Source: Emydura subglobosa (Eukaryota > Chordata > Testudines > Chelidae). Taken from it: a DNA stretch of 64,000 nt. The stretch covers positions 34,455,563 through 34,519,562 of the forward strand of contig ML679962.1 of assembly GCA_007922225.1 (NCBI GenBank), in the 5' to 3' direction. Shown here in pieces: positions 10,571 through 21,745 of the stretch; within the stretch, counting starts at the first letter, position 1, and every line of letters begins with the position of its first letter. The translations under genes and the position numbers were made by a program. Under the pieces are notes generated by a model. It was not told the origin of the DNA and made no database searches. It was given only the letters and a program-made list of their open reading frames with translations.

Positions 10571-11214
10571 AAGCCAGCTCAATTGTATCTGTGTCTATTG
10601 CACTCAGGTTAGCTGTATGCTGCTGCCCACTAAGGTTCTAGAAGGCTCTACAGGAACTTCAAATAGCCAACGGAGAGGTATTTGCCCAATGCTGGAACAG
10701 GCTATGCTGTCCTCCTTGCAAATCCCAGCCCAGGGTGCACGCCACTGACGGGCCTGCCACAAGGTGGGCTAGTAGTGAATGGTGCTATCGGATTCTGGGC
10801 CATGCTTCAGCCCGAAGATGTCAGGCTATTGCATCAGCCCAGAGAACAACCCAGACTCTGTAAATCACAGAGGTGATGCACAGCTCTTATCACTCACCTG
10901 GTAACTTTTCAAACTAGCACCTCTGGCAGCAGCCACGGCCCACCCACTTTGCAAGCGGGCCCCACCCAATCGCTCGTGGAAATTCTGCTGCCGACGCTCT
11001 GCTTAAGCTCACTTGGCAACTGGAAAGTCGGGCAGCTTAGTTTCTCAGCCAGTTGCTTCCCGAACTTCTGGATTCCGGCCACGTGACCAGAACTGGGTGC
11101 CAACAGCTTAGCGGGAGCCGTGCTTTCGCTTGTTTTTTGGCTGGTCAAACTTACGCCCACCCGTGTCAGCCACAGGCTTTGCCAAAAAAATCAGTTCAGC
11201 TATGCCCCCGTGTC
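10571..11214. other. No gene accepted; CpG-containing stretch with a donor-like site
   Basis: On the minus strand a strong donor-like sequence, ACCAG|GTGAGTGA, lies at about 10900. The sequence above it (10905-11130) is CpG-richer than its surroundings. No acceptor-bounded open frame or family signature supports an exon, so none is called. Confidence 0.35.
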
Positions 11215-11310
11215 TTAGATTTAGATTGCAAAGTCTGTAGGGCAGAGGACATCTTTTTGTTCTGTTCGTACAGCACCGAGCACAATGAGGACTACGGGCA
11301 CATAATGAAG
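11215..11310 (+). mobile_element. SINE tail fragment
   Basis: TTAGATTTAGATTGCAAAGTC, then GGGCAGAGGACATCTTTTTG, then GTACAGCACCGAGCACAATG match the 3' tail of the tRNA-derived SINE. The tRNA head is missing. Confidence 0.75.
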
Positions 11311-11568
11311 CCACCTGTGACTCTGCTTGCCCTTTACTGTGCCTCCAGGACCCTGTGGGCCTGCTGCATTCTTGGCAAGAAGTGACAGGCAAAAATGGCC
11401 CTTAGAATTAATGTTCACATTTGCACCTGAAGTTAAGTGTGAGGGGGAAATTGTGCTTAGAAGACACGTGACAGCTACTAACATGATTAGACCATCTGCT
11501 TTGACCTCCATCTCCTGGGAATCTTCCTCCATGGCTAGGTTCTGCCACACTTGCAATGCCAAAAAGTA

Positions 11569-11884
11569 CAGTAGAACCGCAGAGTTACAAACACCTCGGG
11601 AATGAAGGTTGCTCATAACTCTGAAATATTCTGGTTATTCTTTCAAAAGTTTACAACTGCACATTAACTTAATACAGCTTTGAAACACTACGATGCAGAA
11701 GCAAAATGCTGCTTTCCCTTTGTTATTTTAGTAGTTTGCATTTAACACAGGACTGTACTGTATTTGCTTTTTATTTCTCTCTCTCTCTCTGCGATTGCCT
11801 GATTGTGTACTTCTGGTTCCAAATGAGGCAGGTGCTTGACTGCTCAGTTCGTAATGCTGGGGTTCATAACTCTGAGGTTCTACC
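11569..11884. mobile_element. Tigger-like miniature DNA transposon
   Basis: The left terminus CAGTAGAACCGCAGAGTTAC and the right terminus CATAACTCTGAGGTTCTAC are inverted repeats. A subterminal copy, GCTCATAACTCTGAA, also faces inward. A TA precedes the left end, as expected for pogo/Tigger insertions; the right end is eroded. No transposase is encoded, so it needed an outside enzyme. The 87-codon frame starting at 11706 is a by-product. Confidence 0.75.
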
Positions 11885-13626
11885 TTACTATAGAAGCGCT
11901 GGTTCGGCCCTGTCTGTTTCCTGTTACGCGTCTTCTCTAGTCAAACAAATGTTTTGCCTCAAATTATGATAAATCCCATTTCTCTCTCCTTTGAAGAGGG
12001 TTTTCAAAAAGGTTTCTTTGAAAAATGTTATCGTGTTTCACACTGCTGCCCATTCAGATGAAGGCAAAAATAAATCCCATTTAAGGAAATATACTACACT
12101 AACCTTCCTTCCTTGTCCTAGTTTGTAAAATGAAAGCAATCCAGTCAGTGTTAAGAGTAAATAAAAATATAGCGATCTTGGGGCCAGATCAAAGCTGGTA
12201 ATGAAATGAAATCCTTTACTGATTTTTGTTTATAAGTTTGCAACTCTGCGCTTGGGTTAAAATATTACATTTCCTTTCCTTTCCTGGGCAACTGGAGATA
12301 AGAGTACTGCTTCTTTTATTGCCTTTGTTATCATCTGAGAATGATCTTTGCATTTGCTGAATGATTTTTAAATTGGCTTCGGTACACTGGGGCAGGAGGT
12401 AGAAAGGCTAGTGCCGTTGTTAAGCTGTCACAGAAAGCAAGATGTGAACATTTTCTGCATTGCTAATGAATCATTGGAAAAAAATATTTTTCTAGTTTAG
12501 GATAACGGCATGATAACGCCAAAAAACTAGAGATATTTCAAAGCTCCAGCTGAATACAGTAATTCACTTTACATACTGCCAGCCGTACTCTCACGTGGGC
12601 ATATGCCAAGGAAGGGTACAATTTTAGCTTTACTGCACAGCAGGCAGAATTCCGTGTGCTTGGTGATATACATTTAGCTACATAAATAGCAATAAACTAA
12701 ACTACACATTGAAAACTTTCTCAAACAAAAATCACTCTTCTTATGTGTGAAATGGATTTATTTACTGGTAGAAATCAAAGCAAATCCCTTTTGAAATATT
12801 ATTGTGCCCTCTTGATCTTTTTTAAATAGAAACCTACAACCATTCATGTTGTCCATCCATTAAACCTTAGATAAATGGTATTTTCATATTTAAAAAAGAT
12901 TACATTATCCTGTATATAATGAAGTTCTATAATTTGTACAAGTCAGAAAAATGAAGCTTTACCGATTTTTGCTTCCCTCTGTTTATCTACCGGATTTGTT
13001 CATAAGTTGTACATTATTTCTAGATTTACATCAATCCTAGTAAGAAAATATGAGCTGTGATGATTGCTCAGGGGCTTATTGTACATGTTCTCCATGCTAC
13101 AAAGATATATGCAAATATGAATGGTTACATCTTTGATGAGCTCGTTATTTCAAAATTTATTTGACTGATTTTTTTGACTTTGTCACATGGAGAAATGATT
13201 CTTATTGATCACACTTGTTCTTTTATTTTTCCTTGATTGCCTACTAATAGCAAGGGGAGCTCCTAATATTAACCCCACAGCTTCCCTACCTGTTCACGTA
13301 CAATGCCAGCTACAAAAGAATAATAGAATGGCATTAATCAACCTGTCTTTCACTTTGCTTTTAATGCACTTAACCTCATTGTGGCTACTTTTGAGATTAG
13401 TTCTTATATAACTTGCACCCCATTGATGCCAGAAGGTATCAAACACAGGACCTCTGGATCTACAAGTATGCACATTTCTACTACTGGAGCTAAAATAGCG
13501 GGTGTGGTCTGTTATCTCAAATGCTGCAGCTAACACAAATCAGATCCAGCCACTAGAGGGGATCAGGGAGCCAGCCATGTAAGCACCCATTACACTTGCT
13601 TTGCAACTTGTTACTTGCCAGTACTG
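11885..13626. other. No gene; AT-rich unique sequence
   Basis: No recognised repeat except a short TTTATAAGTTTGCAACTCTG near 12228 that resembles the interior of the Tigger-like family. No open frame here has splice or family support. Confidence 0.4.
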
Positions 13627-13632
13627 TTTATT
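13627..13632 (-). promoter_or_regulatory. Possible polyadenylation signal for the 14-kb exons
   Basis: TTTATT on the plus strand is AATAAA on the minus strand, about 440 nt downstream of the stop codon at 14067-14069. It is the canonical hexamer but also common by chance; it matters only if the exon at 14067-14372 is real and terminal. Confidence 0.3.
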
Positions 13633-13656
13633 AAGCTAGGGCCAAGATGGTGATGC

Positions 13657-13752
13657 CCTTCCTCATGCTGAATAGTGCCTGGCTCCATAAATAATCCTAG
13701 TGACGTAAATGGGACTCCTGGCGGAGAAAGGTGCTATCCATCATGAGGAAGG
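13657..13752. repeat. Palindromic miniature element
   Basis: Arm 13657-13679 (CCTTCCTCATGCTGAATAGTG...) and arm 13730-13752 (GGTGCTATCCATCATGAGG...) are reverse complements at about 18 of 23 positions. The spacer contains TAAATGGGACTCC. If the minus-strand gene at 14 kb is real, this hairpin would lie in its 3' untranslated region. Confidence 0.7.
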
Positions 13753-14066
13753 AGGCAAGATGTCGGCCCACAGGGTACGGGCACATGACTCTCTTCAACG
13801 CTGAAGGAAGACAGACCCTGACATCGGCGGGTGTGGTGCCTATGCAAGGTCAGCGTTGGGCCCCTTTTCTCTAAAGGCGGCATGTTCCGCAGGAACATCG
13901 CCATAACTCCCAAAGTGCAAGCCTCGGGCAGGTGCAAAATTTGCCCCCTCTGTGCGCAACCCCATGGGCCTGACTGGAACTGTCCTCCCTCCCCCTCCCA
14001 GATATAGAAGTCAAACTATGCCTCCAATGCAGGTTATTAGCTACTGAGATATTCCCACTGGAAGCA

Positions 14067-14372
14067 CTATGCTTCAGAAGTGATATTTTCTACAAAGTCC
14101 TGCACGTTATCAGCTACCTGGGGTGGACTGAGTATTTTTACATTCATACGTTGGTCACCACAGCTATTGCGCCCCCTGACCCAGTCAATGGCTGTTAAAG
14201 CTCGTTCTCTTAGTGTATATGCTTGAATTATTTCTTTCCCCAAGGAATGAGAAGCTGAGGAGCCTGTCTGGGTCTGGCAGATGTGCAGGCTCAAATTGTC
14301 CGCTAAAGTAATTCCATAGATTTCAGATGGAGTTACAATAGCAAAGAAAGAGTCACAGTCTCCAACTTTTTC
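14067..14372 (-). CDS. Candidate terminal coding exon, unidentified protein
   Basis: The minus strand has a long pyrimidine tract ending TTTGTTTTTCAG directly before 14372, then 101 codons open to a TAG stop at 14067-14069. The first residues are EKVGDCDSFFAIVTPSEIYG and the last are VADNVQDFVENITSEA. Composition is protein-like, with mixed charge, several Cys and no low complexity, and the other two frames close quickly. The exon would start in phase 0. I do not recognise a domain or family. The neighbouring candidate exon at 14570-14641 ends in phase 2, so direct joining would shift the frame and stop after about 13 codons. Either another exon intervenes, one call is wrong, or this is a degenerating gene. 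A chance open frame cannot be ruled out. Confidence 0.42.
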   Translation of the reverse strand, partial: EKVGDCDSFFAIVTPSEIYGITLADNLSLHICQTQTGSSASHSLGKEIIQAYTLRERALTAIDWVRGRNSCGDQRMNVKILSPPQVADNVQDFVENITSEA

Positions 14373-14569
14373 CTGAAAAACAAAAAAAAGAAAAAAAAAG
14401 AAACGAAAAGCGGGACAGGGGGTTAGTCGTGTTATCCGGAGGGTCGTTGATTTAAGCTTTTTTGAACTTAGTAAAAATGCTAGTAAAAAAACCGATACAA
14501 ACTTTTTCACAGACAAAATGGTCCATCTATTTATTCCACAATATTAGAAGCCACATAATGTTACTTTAC

Positions 14570-14641
14570 CTTGGTTTCTTGTTTCTTCCCAAAACATGTA
14601 TGACACCAGGATCATCTTTTCTGATTATCCTTTCGCCATGT
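14570..14641 (-). CDS. Candidate 72-nt internal exon, unidentified protein
   Basis: Bounded on the minus strand by an acceptor, ATTTCTTCACAG before 14641, and a donor, CCAAG|GTAAAG after 14570. Only one frame is open. It starts after one nucleotide, reads HGERIIRKDDPGVIHVLG and ends with two spare bases. The length is divisible by three, so skipping would keep frame. The intron to the next candidate exon would be only 197 nt. The peptide looks protein-like but is not one I can name. Confidence 0.4.
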
Positions 14642-14835
14642 CTGTGAAGAAATTGAATATAACTATATAGTTGCGTGTGTGCCTATTGCCTGATCAACTT
14701 TGTTCGTCAAGAACATTAAGAATAGTAAAACCCTCTCTCTCTCAAGGCCAAATCCTCCAATCCTTAGTCAAATCTCAGACCTGGATTTCTCTCCCAAGTT
14801 TCCACTAAAGTTTTGTTTTACTTTTAAAGAGTTTG

Positions 14836-14906
14836 GGCCAAATTCTGCTCTGACTTAGATCTGTTTAAGTGTGGAATAACTCCACTGACTTCAACAGAGC
14901 AGAATT
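14836..14906. repeat. Palindromic miniature element (GGGCCAAATTCTGCTCT type)
   Basis: It starts GGGCCAAATTCTGCTCTGAC and ends ACAGAGCAGAATTGTGG, with ACTCCACTGACTTCAAC inside. The arms CAAATTCTGCTCTG and CAGAGCAGAATTG pair. Confidence 0.7.
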
Positions 14907-15064
14907 GTGGATCCCACTCTGTTTAAGTGACCAGTTTTTCCTGGTCTCTTGCATGGTCCCTTCAGGCCCAGGTTGAGGTTTGCAGAGCTGTTTGTTTTTC
15001 TAATTCTCGGAAATCAATGGGGGTTTTGACTCCACAAGGCTGGTAGGAGTTGGCCCTAATTAAA

Positions 15065-15205
15065 TAAGAATAATAATAATAAAAAAACATTTACATTATG
15101 GCAACCTCCAAAGGCCCCACGGGAGGGGCAGTATCACCTCTAAAACAATTTTCATACTAAGTCAGTGAAAGAGGCTGTCCCGGCCCTGGAGAGCATACAG
15201 TCTAA
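15065..15205 (-). mobile_element. SINE tail fragment, minus strand
   Basis: Reading the minus strand gives the SINE 3' tail ending in a TTATTATTATT run. On the plus strand this appears as AATAATAATAATAAAAAAACA, then AAGGCCCCACGGG, then GAGGCTGTCCCGGCCCTGG and ATACAGTCTAAA. The head is absent. Confidence 0.65.
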
Positions 15206-15312
15206 AGGACACAGTTGAATTGCTGTGGATGGATTATAGCATGCAAAAGAGGCAGTTTGATGAAAACTGGAACTGCTGACAAAAGTTCCAGTTTAAAAAT
15301 AGTCATCTAAAC

Positions 15313-15719
15313 CAATGATTCTCAACCAGGTGTACACATACCCCCAGGGGGTTCACAGAGGTCTTCCAGGGGGTACATCAATTCATCAAGATATTTGCCT
15401 AGTGTTACAACAGGCTACATAAAAAGCACTAGCAAAGTCAGTACAAACTAAAATTTCATACAGACAATGACTTGTTAATTGTCCATATACTATACACTGA
15501 AATACAAGTACAATATTTATATTCCAATCAATTTATTTTATAACTATGTGATAAAAATGAGAAAGGAAGCAATTTCTCAGTACTAGTGTGCTGTTACACT
15601 TGTGTTTTTATGTCTGATTTTGTAAGCAAGGAGTTTTAAGTGAGGTGAAACTTAGGATATGCAACACAAATTAGACTCTTGAAAGGGCTACAGTGGTCTG
15701 GAAAGGTTGAGAGCCACTG
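15313..15719. mobile_element. hAT-type miniature transposon with 8-bp target duplication
   Basis: The termini CAATGATTCTCAACC and GGTTGAGAGCCACTG are inverted repeats of the hAT CAGTGGTTCTCAACC type. Flanks ATCTAAAC (15305-15312) and AATTAAAC (15720-15727) agree at 6 of 8 positions, fitting the 8-bp target duplication of hAT elements. The interior (GGGGGTACATCAATTCATC, AAAATTTCATACAGACAATG) is that of a family common in turtles. It has no coding capacity. Confidence 0.85.
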
Positions 15720-15727
15720 AATTAAAC

Positions 15728-17040
15728 CACAGTGCCATACTCCAATTCTCACATTGAGAAAAGGGAAAATGAAGAATTAGTGTGCACAACAAAAGTTACA
15801 CCTCTCTTCTGAAATGGATTGTTTTTTGTTTATAGTAAACCAGCGCCAAGAGCTGAATTTGCATTTGTACTGTAGATGAGGAAATTCCAGCTGCTACGAA
15901 TGTGCTGTTTGTCAGATAATAGCGAATACCACTACTAGAAATGTATTTTAAGGCATACGCACAAATGACAAAGTTATGACTGAGCTTTTAGCTAGAGTAG
16001 GGCAAATACTCCTCCCACATTTCCAGGGGTGGAGGGGAGGGGAAATTCTTGAAGGTCACCTGAATTTTGAAATGAATTTGATTAATCTTTTTTGTGTTCA
16101 CTTCCAGAAATATTAGCGGCATTGAGTTTGACTGGCACGAATGTGTACAGACAGTAAATTTTATGGCCTACACCAATAATTACAAGGAAAAACACCCATT
16201 GAATGAAATAGGCTTGGATCGGGCTCCCAGACAGGGAACGGATATCTGACCAGTCAACATTGTACCTCCAGACTTCTGACTGCTTGATTTCTCAACCTTG
16301 ATGTCCCATGTTCCATTCCATGTATTTTGCCTGGAATAAACTATTAATTGAGAAAACACGTCGGCATCTACAGGAAACGTTGCCCCCAGAGGTAGGTTTC
16401 ATTATTGAAAGAGTCAGTCCTCACTTATATTTTGATCTATGGTTAAGGATGTAAGGGCTGATCATGCGAAGTTCTGCATGCCCTCAACTTCCAGTGACTG
16501 CTCTGTTGATCTCATAGAGTCAGGCCCTTAGACGATAACGCATAGGCTCACTTTTCTCCAGCAGAGCACGCAAACGCAGATGCTATGATGGGGCTGTATA
16601 AGTGCACAGATAGACAGACAGACATTCAGGTAAGGTCATCTGGGGCAATCACCTTTCTGTCCCTGGTTTACTTTGTTAGTCTGGCCACCAACTGGCAGTA
16701 GGAACGCGTCAGCTGGAGGAAAAGCTCATTGCACCATTTTAGGGCAGAATAAAGGCAGCTACTGAGCTATCTCCCCTTGCACCATGGCTGTATTGCCCTG
16801 CTCAGATACAATGCTTGAAGACCCTCTGCTCAGCTGCCCCAACTCCACACTCCTCCCACTCACTGCGCTTCAATTACAAGAAGCTATAGGTTTGCCTTAA
16901 GGGAATGAGCAGCACATGGCTCCTTTCCAAAGGTCTCCCTGCACAGCTGTTCACAGAGGCAGCTGGGTGTGAGGCAGGAGCACAGAGACAGGACTGAAAG
17001 AGCCACTATAATGCATGCCTTGTATTCCCCCAACCTGCAT
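15728..17040. other. No gene seen
   Basis: Unique sequence with two half-copies of palindromic elements (near 16186-16232, ending CTTGGATCGGGCT, and near 16449-16530). No exon-like segment was found. Confidence 0.4.
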
Positions 17041-18270
17041 TGGGGTCTGCCGTCAGGGCCTGGAGGAGTAGTTCAGCCATTGTGGAGACCACTACATTAC
17101 CCAGAGCATCTCTGCAGCACAGAGGCTGGTTGAGGATGCTGTCCCCCGCTCCTCACCTACCCGGCCCCGTGACTCCTGCCGGGCAATGAGGATTTCGGGA
17201 ACTTGCTGTACAGTACATTCCCAAGGTTGAAAATCCGGCTCACATTAGAGACGGCGAGATCATTAAACATGGGAACAGCACTGAACAGGTTAGAGAGGCG
17301 AGCACAGTACGTCTTGTGCACGGAGCATCACTTTGAAGGTTGCGATGCTGATTATAAATGTCTTTTGATTTTACTCAGGTCTTGTTCCGCAGGGAGAGAA
17401 AGTATGTGTTAAGAAAGTGGCTGCTCTGGTAAATTCAGTCGGCAGGATCCTTTTGGCTGAGCTGTGCTTAACACTGGGCCTTGACAGGGAAAGCAAAAGT
17501 GACTTTTCCCCTCACTTTTATGCCTCTTGATCCTGGGACTGGCCAGGAGCTGTGATCTCTATCGTAAGGCAGAGCATCCACAGGGCAGCTCAAAATGACG
17601 CTCAGTGGTCCATGGCTCCAGCAGTTCTCCCGGTAGCCAGCTACCTAAGCAAGCTTTACAGCCCCTGTATGCCACCGGGGCAGTGCAAAGGGCCCGAGGA
17701 TGTGGCCCTGCATGTCCGGAGGAACACATTTTTAAACGATGACTTTAATAAATTTGTGATTACGGCTGAAAACACGGCCTCTGTGAAGTGAGGAAAGAAG
17801 GGATGCTGAGACGGTACCACAGGCTGTCAGCCTCGGCCATTTCACAGAGAGGCACTAGCCGTGATTTACAAACGGAGATTGCACAGGGGGAAGATGAAGC
17901 TGCATGAAAAACGTTGCTGCTCTGCTGAGCTGCATCTGCCAGCGACATGCTGAGGCTCCGGTTAATTAAAAACACAGAGCTGAATGATAGCCAGGGCTCG
18001 ATTTGCCCAAGGAACAAATGGCAGCTGATCGTGAAGGATCTGTGGATTCAACAGGGTACAGCACCTGGTGATGGTCAGCTGCTGCCTCCCTTTTTGATTT
18101 GATTTGCCTTGCTTTATTTATTCTTTGCCGGCGACTCGTGTGCAGTTCCTCCCTTTGCGTTCCAGAGCCATCCTCACGTTCGTGTGAGTACACGGAGGGG
18201 TGGGGGGAACCTAGGAATGCCGTCGCAGTTATGCTGTCATGGCAACCGCTCCAGCAGCTGTAATTGAATG
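17041..18270. other. Repeat-poor block with promoter- or enhancer-like features
   Basis: No mobile element is recognised over 1.2 kb, which is unusual in this window, and CpG is less depleted. Positions 17091-17110 read ACTACATTACCCAGAGCATC, close to the ACTACA..TCCCAG promoter motif bound by ZNF143 in vertebrates. The 17.7-18.05 kb part reads like conserved non-coding DNA. No open frame with splice support was found. The functional reading is inference. Confidence 0.3.
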
Positions 18271-19693
18271 GGAAATGTCACTGTGGGGTGTTCGGGAACC
18301 TGCTTTCTATGCTTGGCACACTGCCATAGTTACCACCTCTTCGGAATCCCAGCCCTTTCTGTGTATGTCTGCAAAGCCTGGCTGTAGCTTTCAGTTCAAC
18401 AGCACCCCCCAGCACCAGCAAATGAAAAGGAGCATTTAGAGAAAGTCAGGCGGCTCCCTGCACCCCTTATATGACTGCTGATCTGACTGAACCTTGGCCT
18501 GCTCTTGCATTTAGTTTCCTGTCCAGTCCAGCAAACTGGGGTTTAGCCAGAGTAGGTAGTAGCACAGCCGTGCTGCCTGTAACGCTGCCATACTGACAAA
18601 GGGGTGGCTAGGGCAGGAACAAGGACATACATCCCTACAGCCCCACGTTCCCTGTAGTCTCAGCAAGTTAGATCTGAGCTGTCACTTAGCGGCATGTTGG
18701 CAACAGCTCTGATCAGAAGCGTGTACTGCTGAAAACTTCTCTTTCCACAGATCCAGAGTCTCTCCACTGGTCTTTCAGCACCAACACAAATCATCACCAG
18801 CCTTCCTCTTCTGTCCCCTCCCCAGGGAGAAGCCAGCTCATAACTCCAGCTCCATCTGTGGGCTGACTTGGCGATGGGCACAGCTGCAGCTTCTAAATGC
18901 CAGTCCGTCATCAGGGTCCTTCTACCTGCTTTCTTTCCATCCTGGCTCTGGCGCCCCACCACCCAGCAATCTGCCTGGCTCCCCGAAAGAGCACTCAATA
19001 TTTTGGCACCCTAGGATCTGGGTTTCCAGGGGCTAGGCCTAAATGCACAGTGATGCTTCGTGTCAGCCAACCCTAATTTTCCCAACTGAGACAGAAGCCA
19101 AATATCTGTCTAAAGCAGCTTAAGACTGATAAGGGTTTGAGCTGTCACTTCGAGATGAGCAGCAGTTCAGAGACTTGTCGGTCTAAAAGAGCTACAGAGG
19201 CGTCATCGGCAGAATGCGCTTTAGATCTTTGGAAGAAGAGATAATAAGCAAGAGAGATGGAAAGAGCTGAGCAAATAATTTACTCCTATAGATGAATTAA
19301 GCCTCTTTGGCCATGTGAAACGTCCAGGAGCTGACAGCAATTCACTTGCATTTGTTCTATTTTTTTTTTTTTTTAATTCTATAGATCAGCCATGAATAGC
19401 ATTTGATACTCAGTATTCAAAATCCAAGCTGTATTGGTTAGGGGTGACTGATCAGCAAGTCACATTTCTGTTCCCTGCTGGGGGAAGCATAATTCATCAC
19501 TAGGTGGCAGGTTTTATGAAGACCCTGAAAATTTGGCTCTCTGAAGGAGAGGAAATGGTTTAAGAAGAGGTGCAAGATTAATCTTTTAAAAATGATCCTT
19601 CCTGAAGAATTTCAGAACCTTTTCCATTCTGAGCTAGAGGCATCTCTCACAAAAAAATTTAGGCTCCTGTAAGATTTACTGACTGTGTTTTAT
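18271..19693. other. No gene; one poly-T tract
   Basis: A run of about 16 T lies near 19361-19376. Nothing else is recognised. The 112-codon minus-strand frame at 18660-18998 has no family signature. Confidence 0.4.
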
Positions 19694-19696
19694 TTA

Positions 19697-20362
19697 GGCC
19701 TGGTCTACACTGGAGAGTTTTGTTGACAAAACTGCCGTTTTATCGACAAAATAAAACCACCTCAACGAGAGGCTTTTGTTGGCAGAGCTAGGGCGAGGCA
19801 GTGTCAGTGTAGACATTGTGTCTCCTTAGAACAGTGGAGGGGCTGTCATACATGTCAATTCCCCTGCTAGAGCAGTGAAATGACAAGAAAGCGGAGCGAG
19901 AAGACCTGCAAGGGAGCCAGACCAGTATGGGGACTTCTCCCCTTCCCGGTCACAGCTGGTAGCCAGCTGCAGTCCCCCCATGTCCTGCCCGGACACAGCC
20001 CTGAGCTGGGAGCCAGGCTCCAGTCACCTGCGTCCCGCACAGCACCAGCTCGCAGCTGGGCGATAGCTGTGAGCTGTTGCAAGTCCACTCCCGGCTGCAA
20101 GCCGGGACCAGGCAGGACACGGGCAGCTGGAGCAAGATGGGATGCAGGTGACTGCAGTTGACTACCAGCTGTGATTTGGGGGAGAAATCCCTGCGTGGTT
20201 GCCCCGACTCCCGGCTGGAACCAGGAATGGGGGAGGGGGCAACCCACCGTGAGCTCGGGAGCAGAGATAGGTCTGCTCCTGGTGAGGACGCACTCCACCA
20301 AACCAAGGAGAGCAATGTGGACATAACATAGGTTGACTTATTTTTCTAGTGTAGACAAGGCC
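19697..20362. mobile_element. Harbinger-like non-autonomous element with GC-rich foldback interior
   Basis: The termini GGCCTGGTCTACACT and AGTGTAGACAAGGCC are inverted repeats (14 of 15). TTA flanks both ends (19694-19696 and 20363-20365), the 3-bp duplication typical of PIF/Harbinger. The outer parts are ordinary, but 19880-20320 is strongly GC-rich. There CAGCTGGTAGCCAGCTGCAG near 19956 and its near-complement near 20150 form the ends of an internal inverted repeat, and CCCGGCTGCAAGCCGGG makes a small hairpin. Overlapping frames of 93-144 codons arise from this GC-rich filler and encode nothing recognisable. Confidence 0.8.
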
Positions 20363-20365
20363 TTA

Positions 20366-21691
20366 GTGTTCTATTCTCAAAAGTCACACCATGTGATTGT
20401 GTGTGCATGTCTGGTCCTAGCTATGAAGGATGTGCCCAGATCTCTGTCTAGCTTGATCTTGAGCTCGGTGCCAGGGCTCTGGGAAGGGGTTTTTGGAAAC
20501 CTCTCCCCCATGTTGTGTGAAGTAGCAACCCATCACATGTAAAATAACCCACCTCTGGGGGGGAACACTTTTCATGTGCAAGCTCAGAATTTGTTTTCTA
20601 CAAGCAAGTGACTCAATTCAGTCACTTTCTCTGAAAAAGCCGATAATGGTGTGGGTGTGGCTGAAACAAATTCTAATCTGTGCTTGTAGAAAACATCTGC
20701 AGAGGTTAGACCTGCTTTAAAAGTGCTGCCTGATGAAAGAGAGGACATGAAAGAGGCAGAAGGGTGTCACAAAGACATATCTAGGCCACCCTTAAGAAAA
20801 GCAAAACACTTTTTGCTCTGAAGAGAAATGTCCTGCCATAGAACTTAACAAGGAGAAAAAAGTTTCCACAGCATGGACTTTGCTGGCTACCTTTTTAAAA
20901 GTTACTATTGAGAAAAGAAAGCTCTGGATTTACCTTGATATAACAGAAAGCAGAGTTTTGCCCTTCATCAGGAGGAGAATGTATATACATTGGAGATGCA
21001 AAGAAACGCTAGGAGGTTGGTTCTTTGAGGATTATTTTGTTCATATTCTAGGGAAGAGAATCTGTTTGTTTATTTTTCACATTAGTAGGCCAAATTCTGA
21101 AGTCCTTATTCACAAGCAAGCATCAGATGCCTCCACCAGGGTTGAAGGGGCAATCTCGACCTGGTGATTTCACATAGGCCTATTAAAGGCCTCCTATATT
21201 CCATCTCCAGCTGAAAGATACATGATGCAATGCTAGTCTATCAATCATACACTCACTTCATTCCTTCTGTAATTCATGCTGCTTAGGAACCGAAGCAAAG
21301 TGAGGATTCTGACTAAACACTGCAATGTCACATGTTTACATGGAGATTGAAATGCCTTCCCTGTTCTTGCTTGTCATTTAATTGTTCTCCTAGCTGGTAT
21401 CTTCTTTGCCTGGTTTACCTCATTTGTTAGCGGAAAACAGGGTGCAATTTTTTCCCGTGGGCAGCTCCGGTGCACACACGCGTGCCCACACACAACCATC
21501 CATCCCTTGGAAAGTTCTCTCATGCTGTAGCAAGCTACTGGAACACAATGTTCTGGAAGAACTCAACAATTATCTTAAATACACTCTCAAAATAGAAACA
21601 AAGGTTATTGACAGTATTTTGACCTTAAAGCTTAGGGGAAAAAAATGTAAAGGGAAGGAGCATGAGAGCAAATGTGACCCATATATAAATA
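20366..21691. other. No gene seen
   Basis: Mixed unique sequence. Frames of 95 and 142 codons on the plus strand (20880, 21406) lack splice and family support; the second runs through the CA repeat. Confidence 0.4.
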
Positions 21692-21745
21692 CTCACACAC
21701 ACACACTCACTCACTCACACACACACTCTCACACACACACTCTCT
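21692..21745. repeat. (CA)n/(CTCA)n microsatellite
   Basis: Imperfect ACAC and ACTC units over about 54 bp. Confidence 0.9.

Noticed and set aside
10900..11160. Minus-strand exon ending at a strong GTGAGTGA donor
   Set aside because: No convincing acceptor or start with a protein-like frame was found upstream, so only the site is mentioned.
19867..20324. Overlapping frames of 93-144 codons on both strands
   Set aside because: They come from the GC-rich interior of the Harbinger-like element, where stop codons are rare; the peptides are low in information and not family-like.
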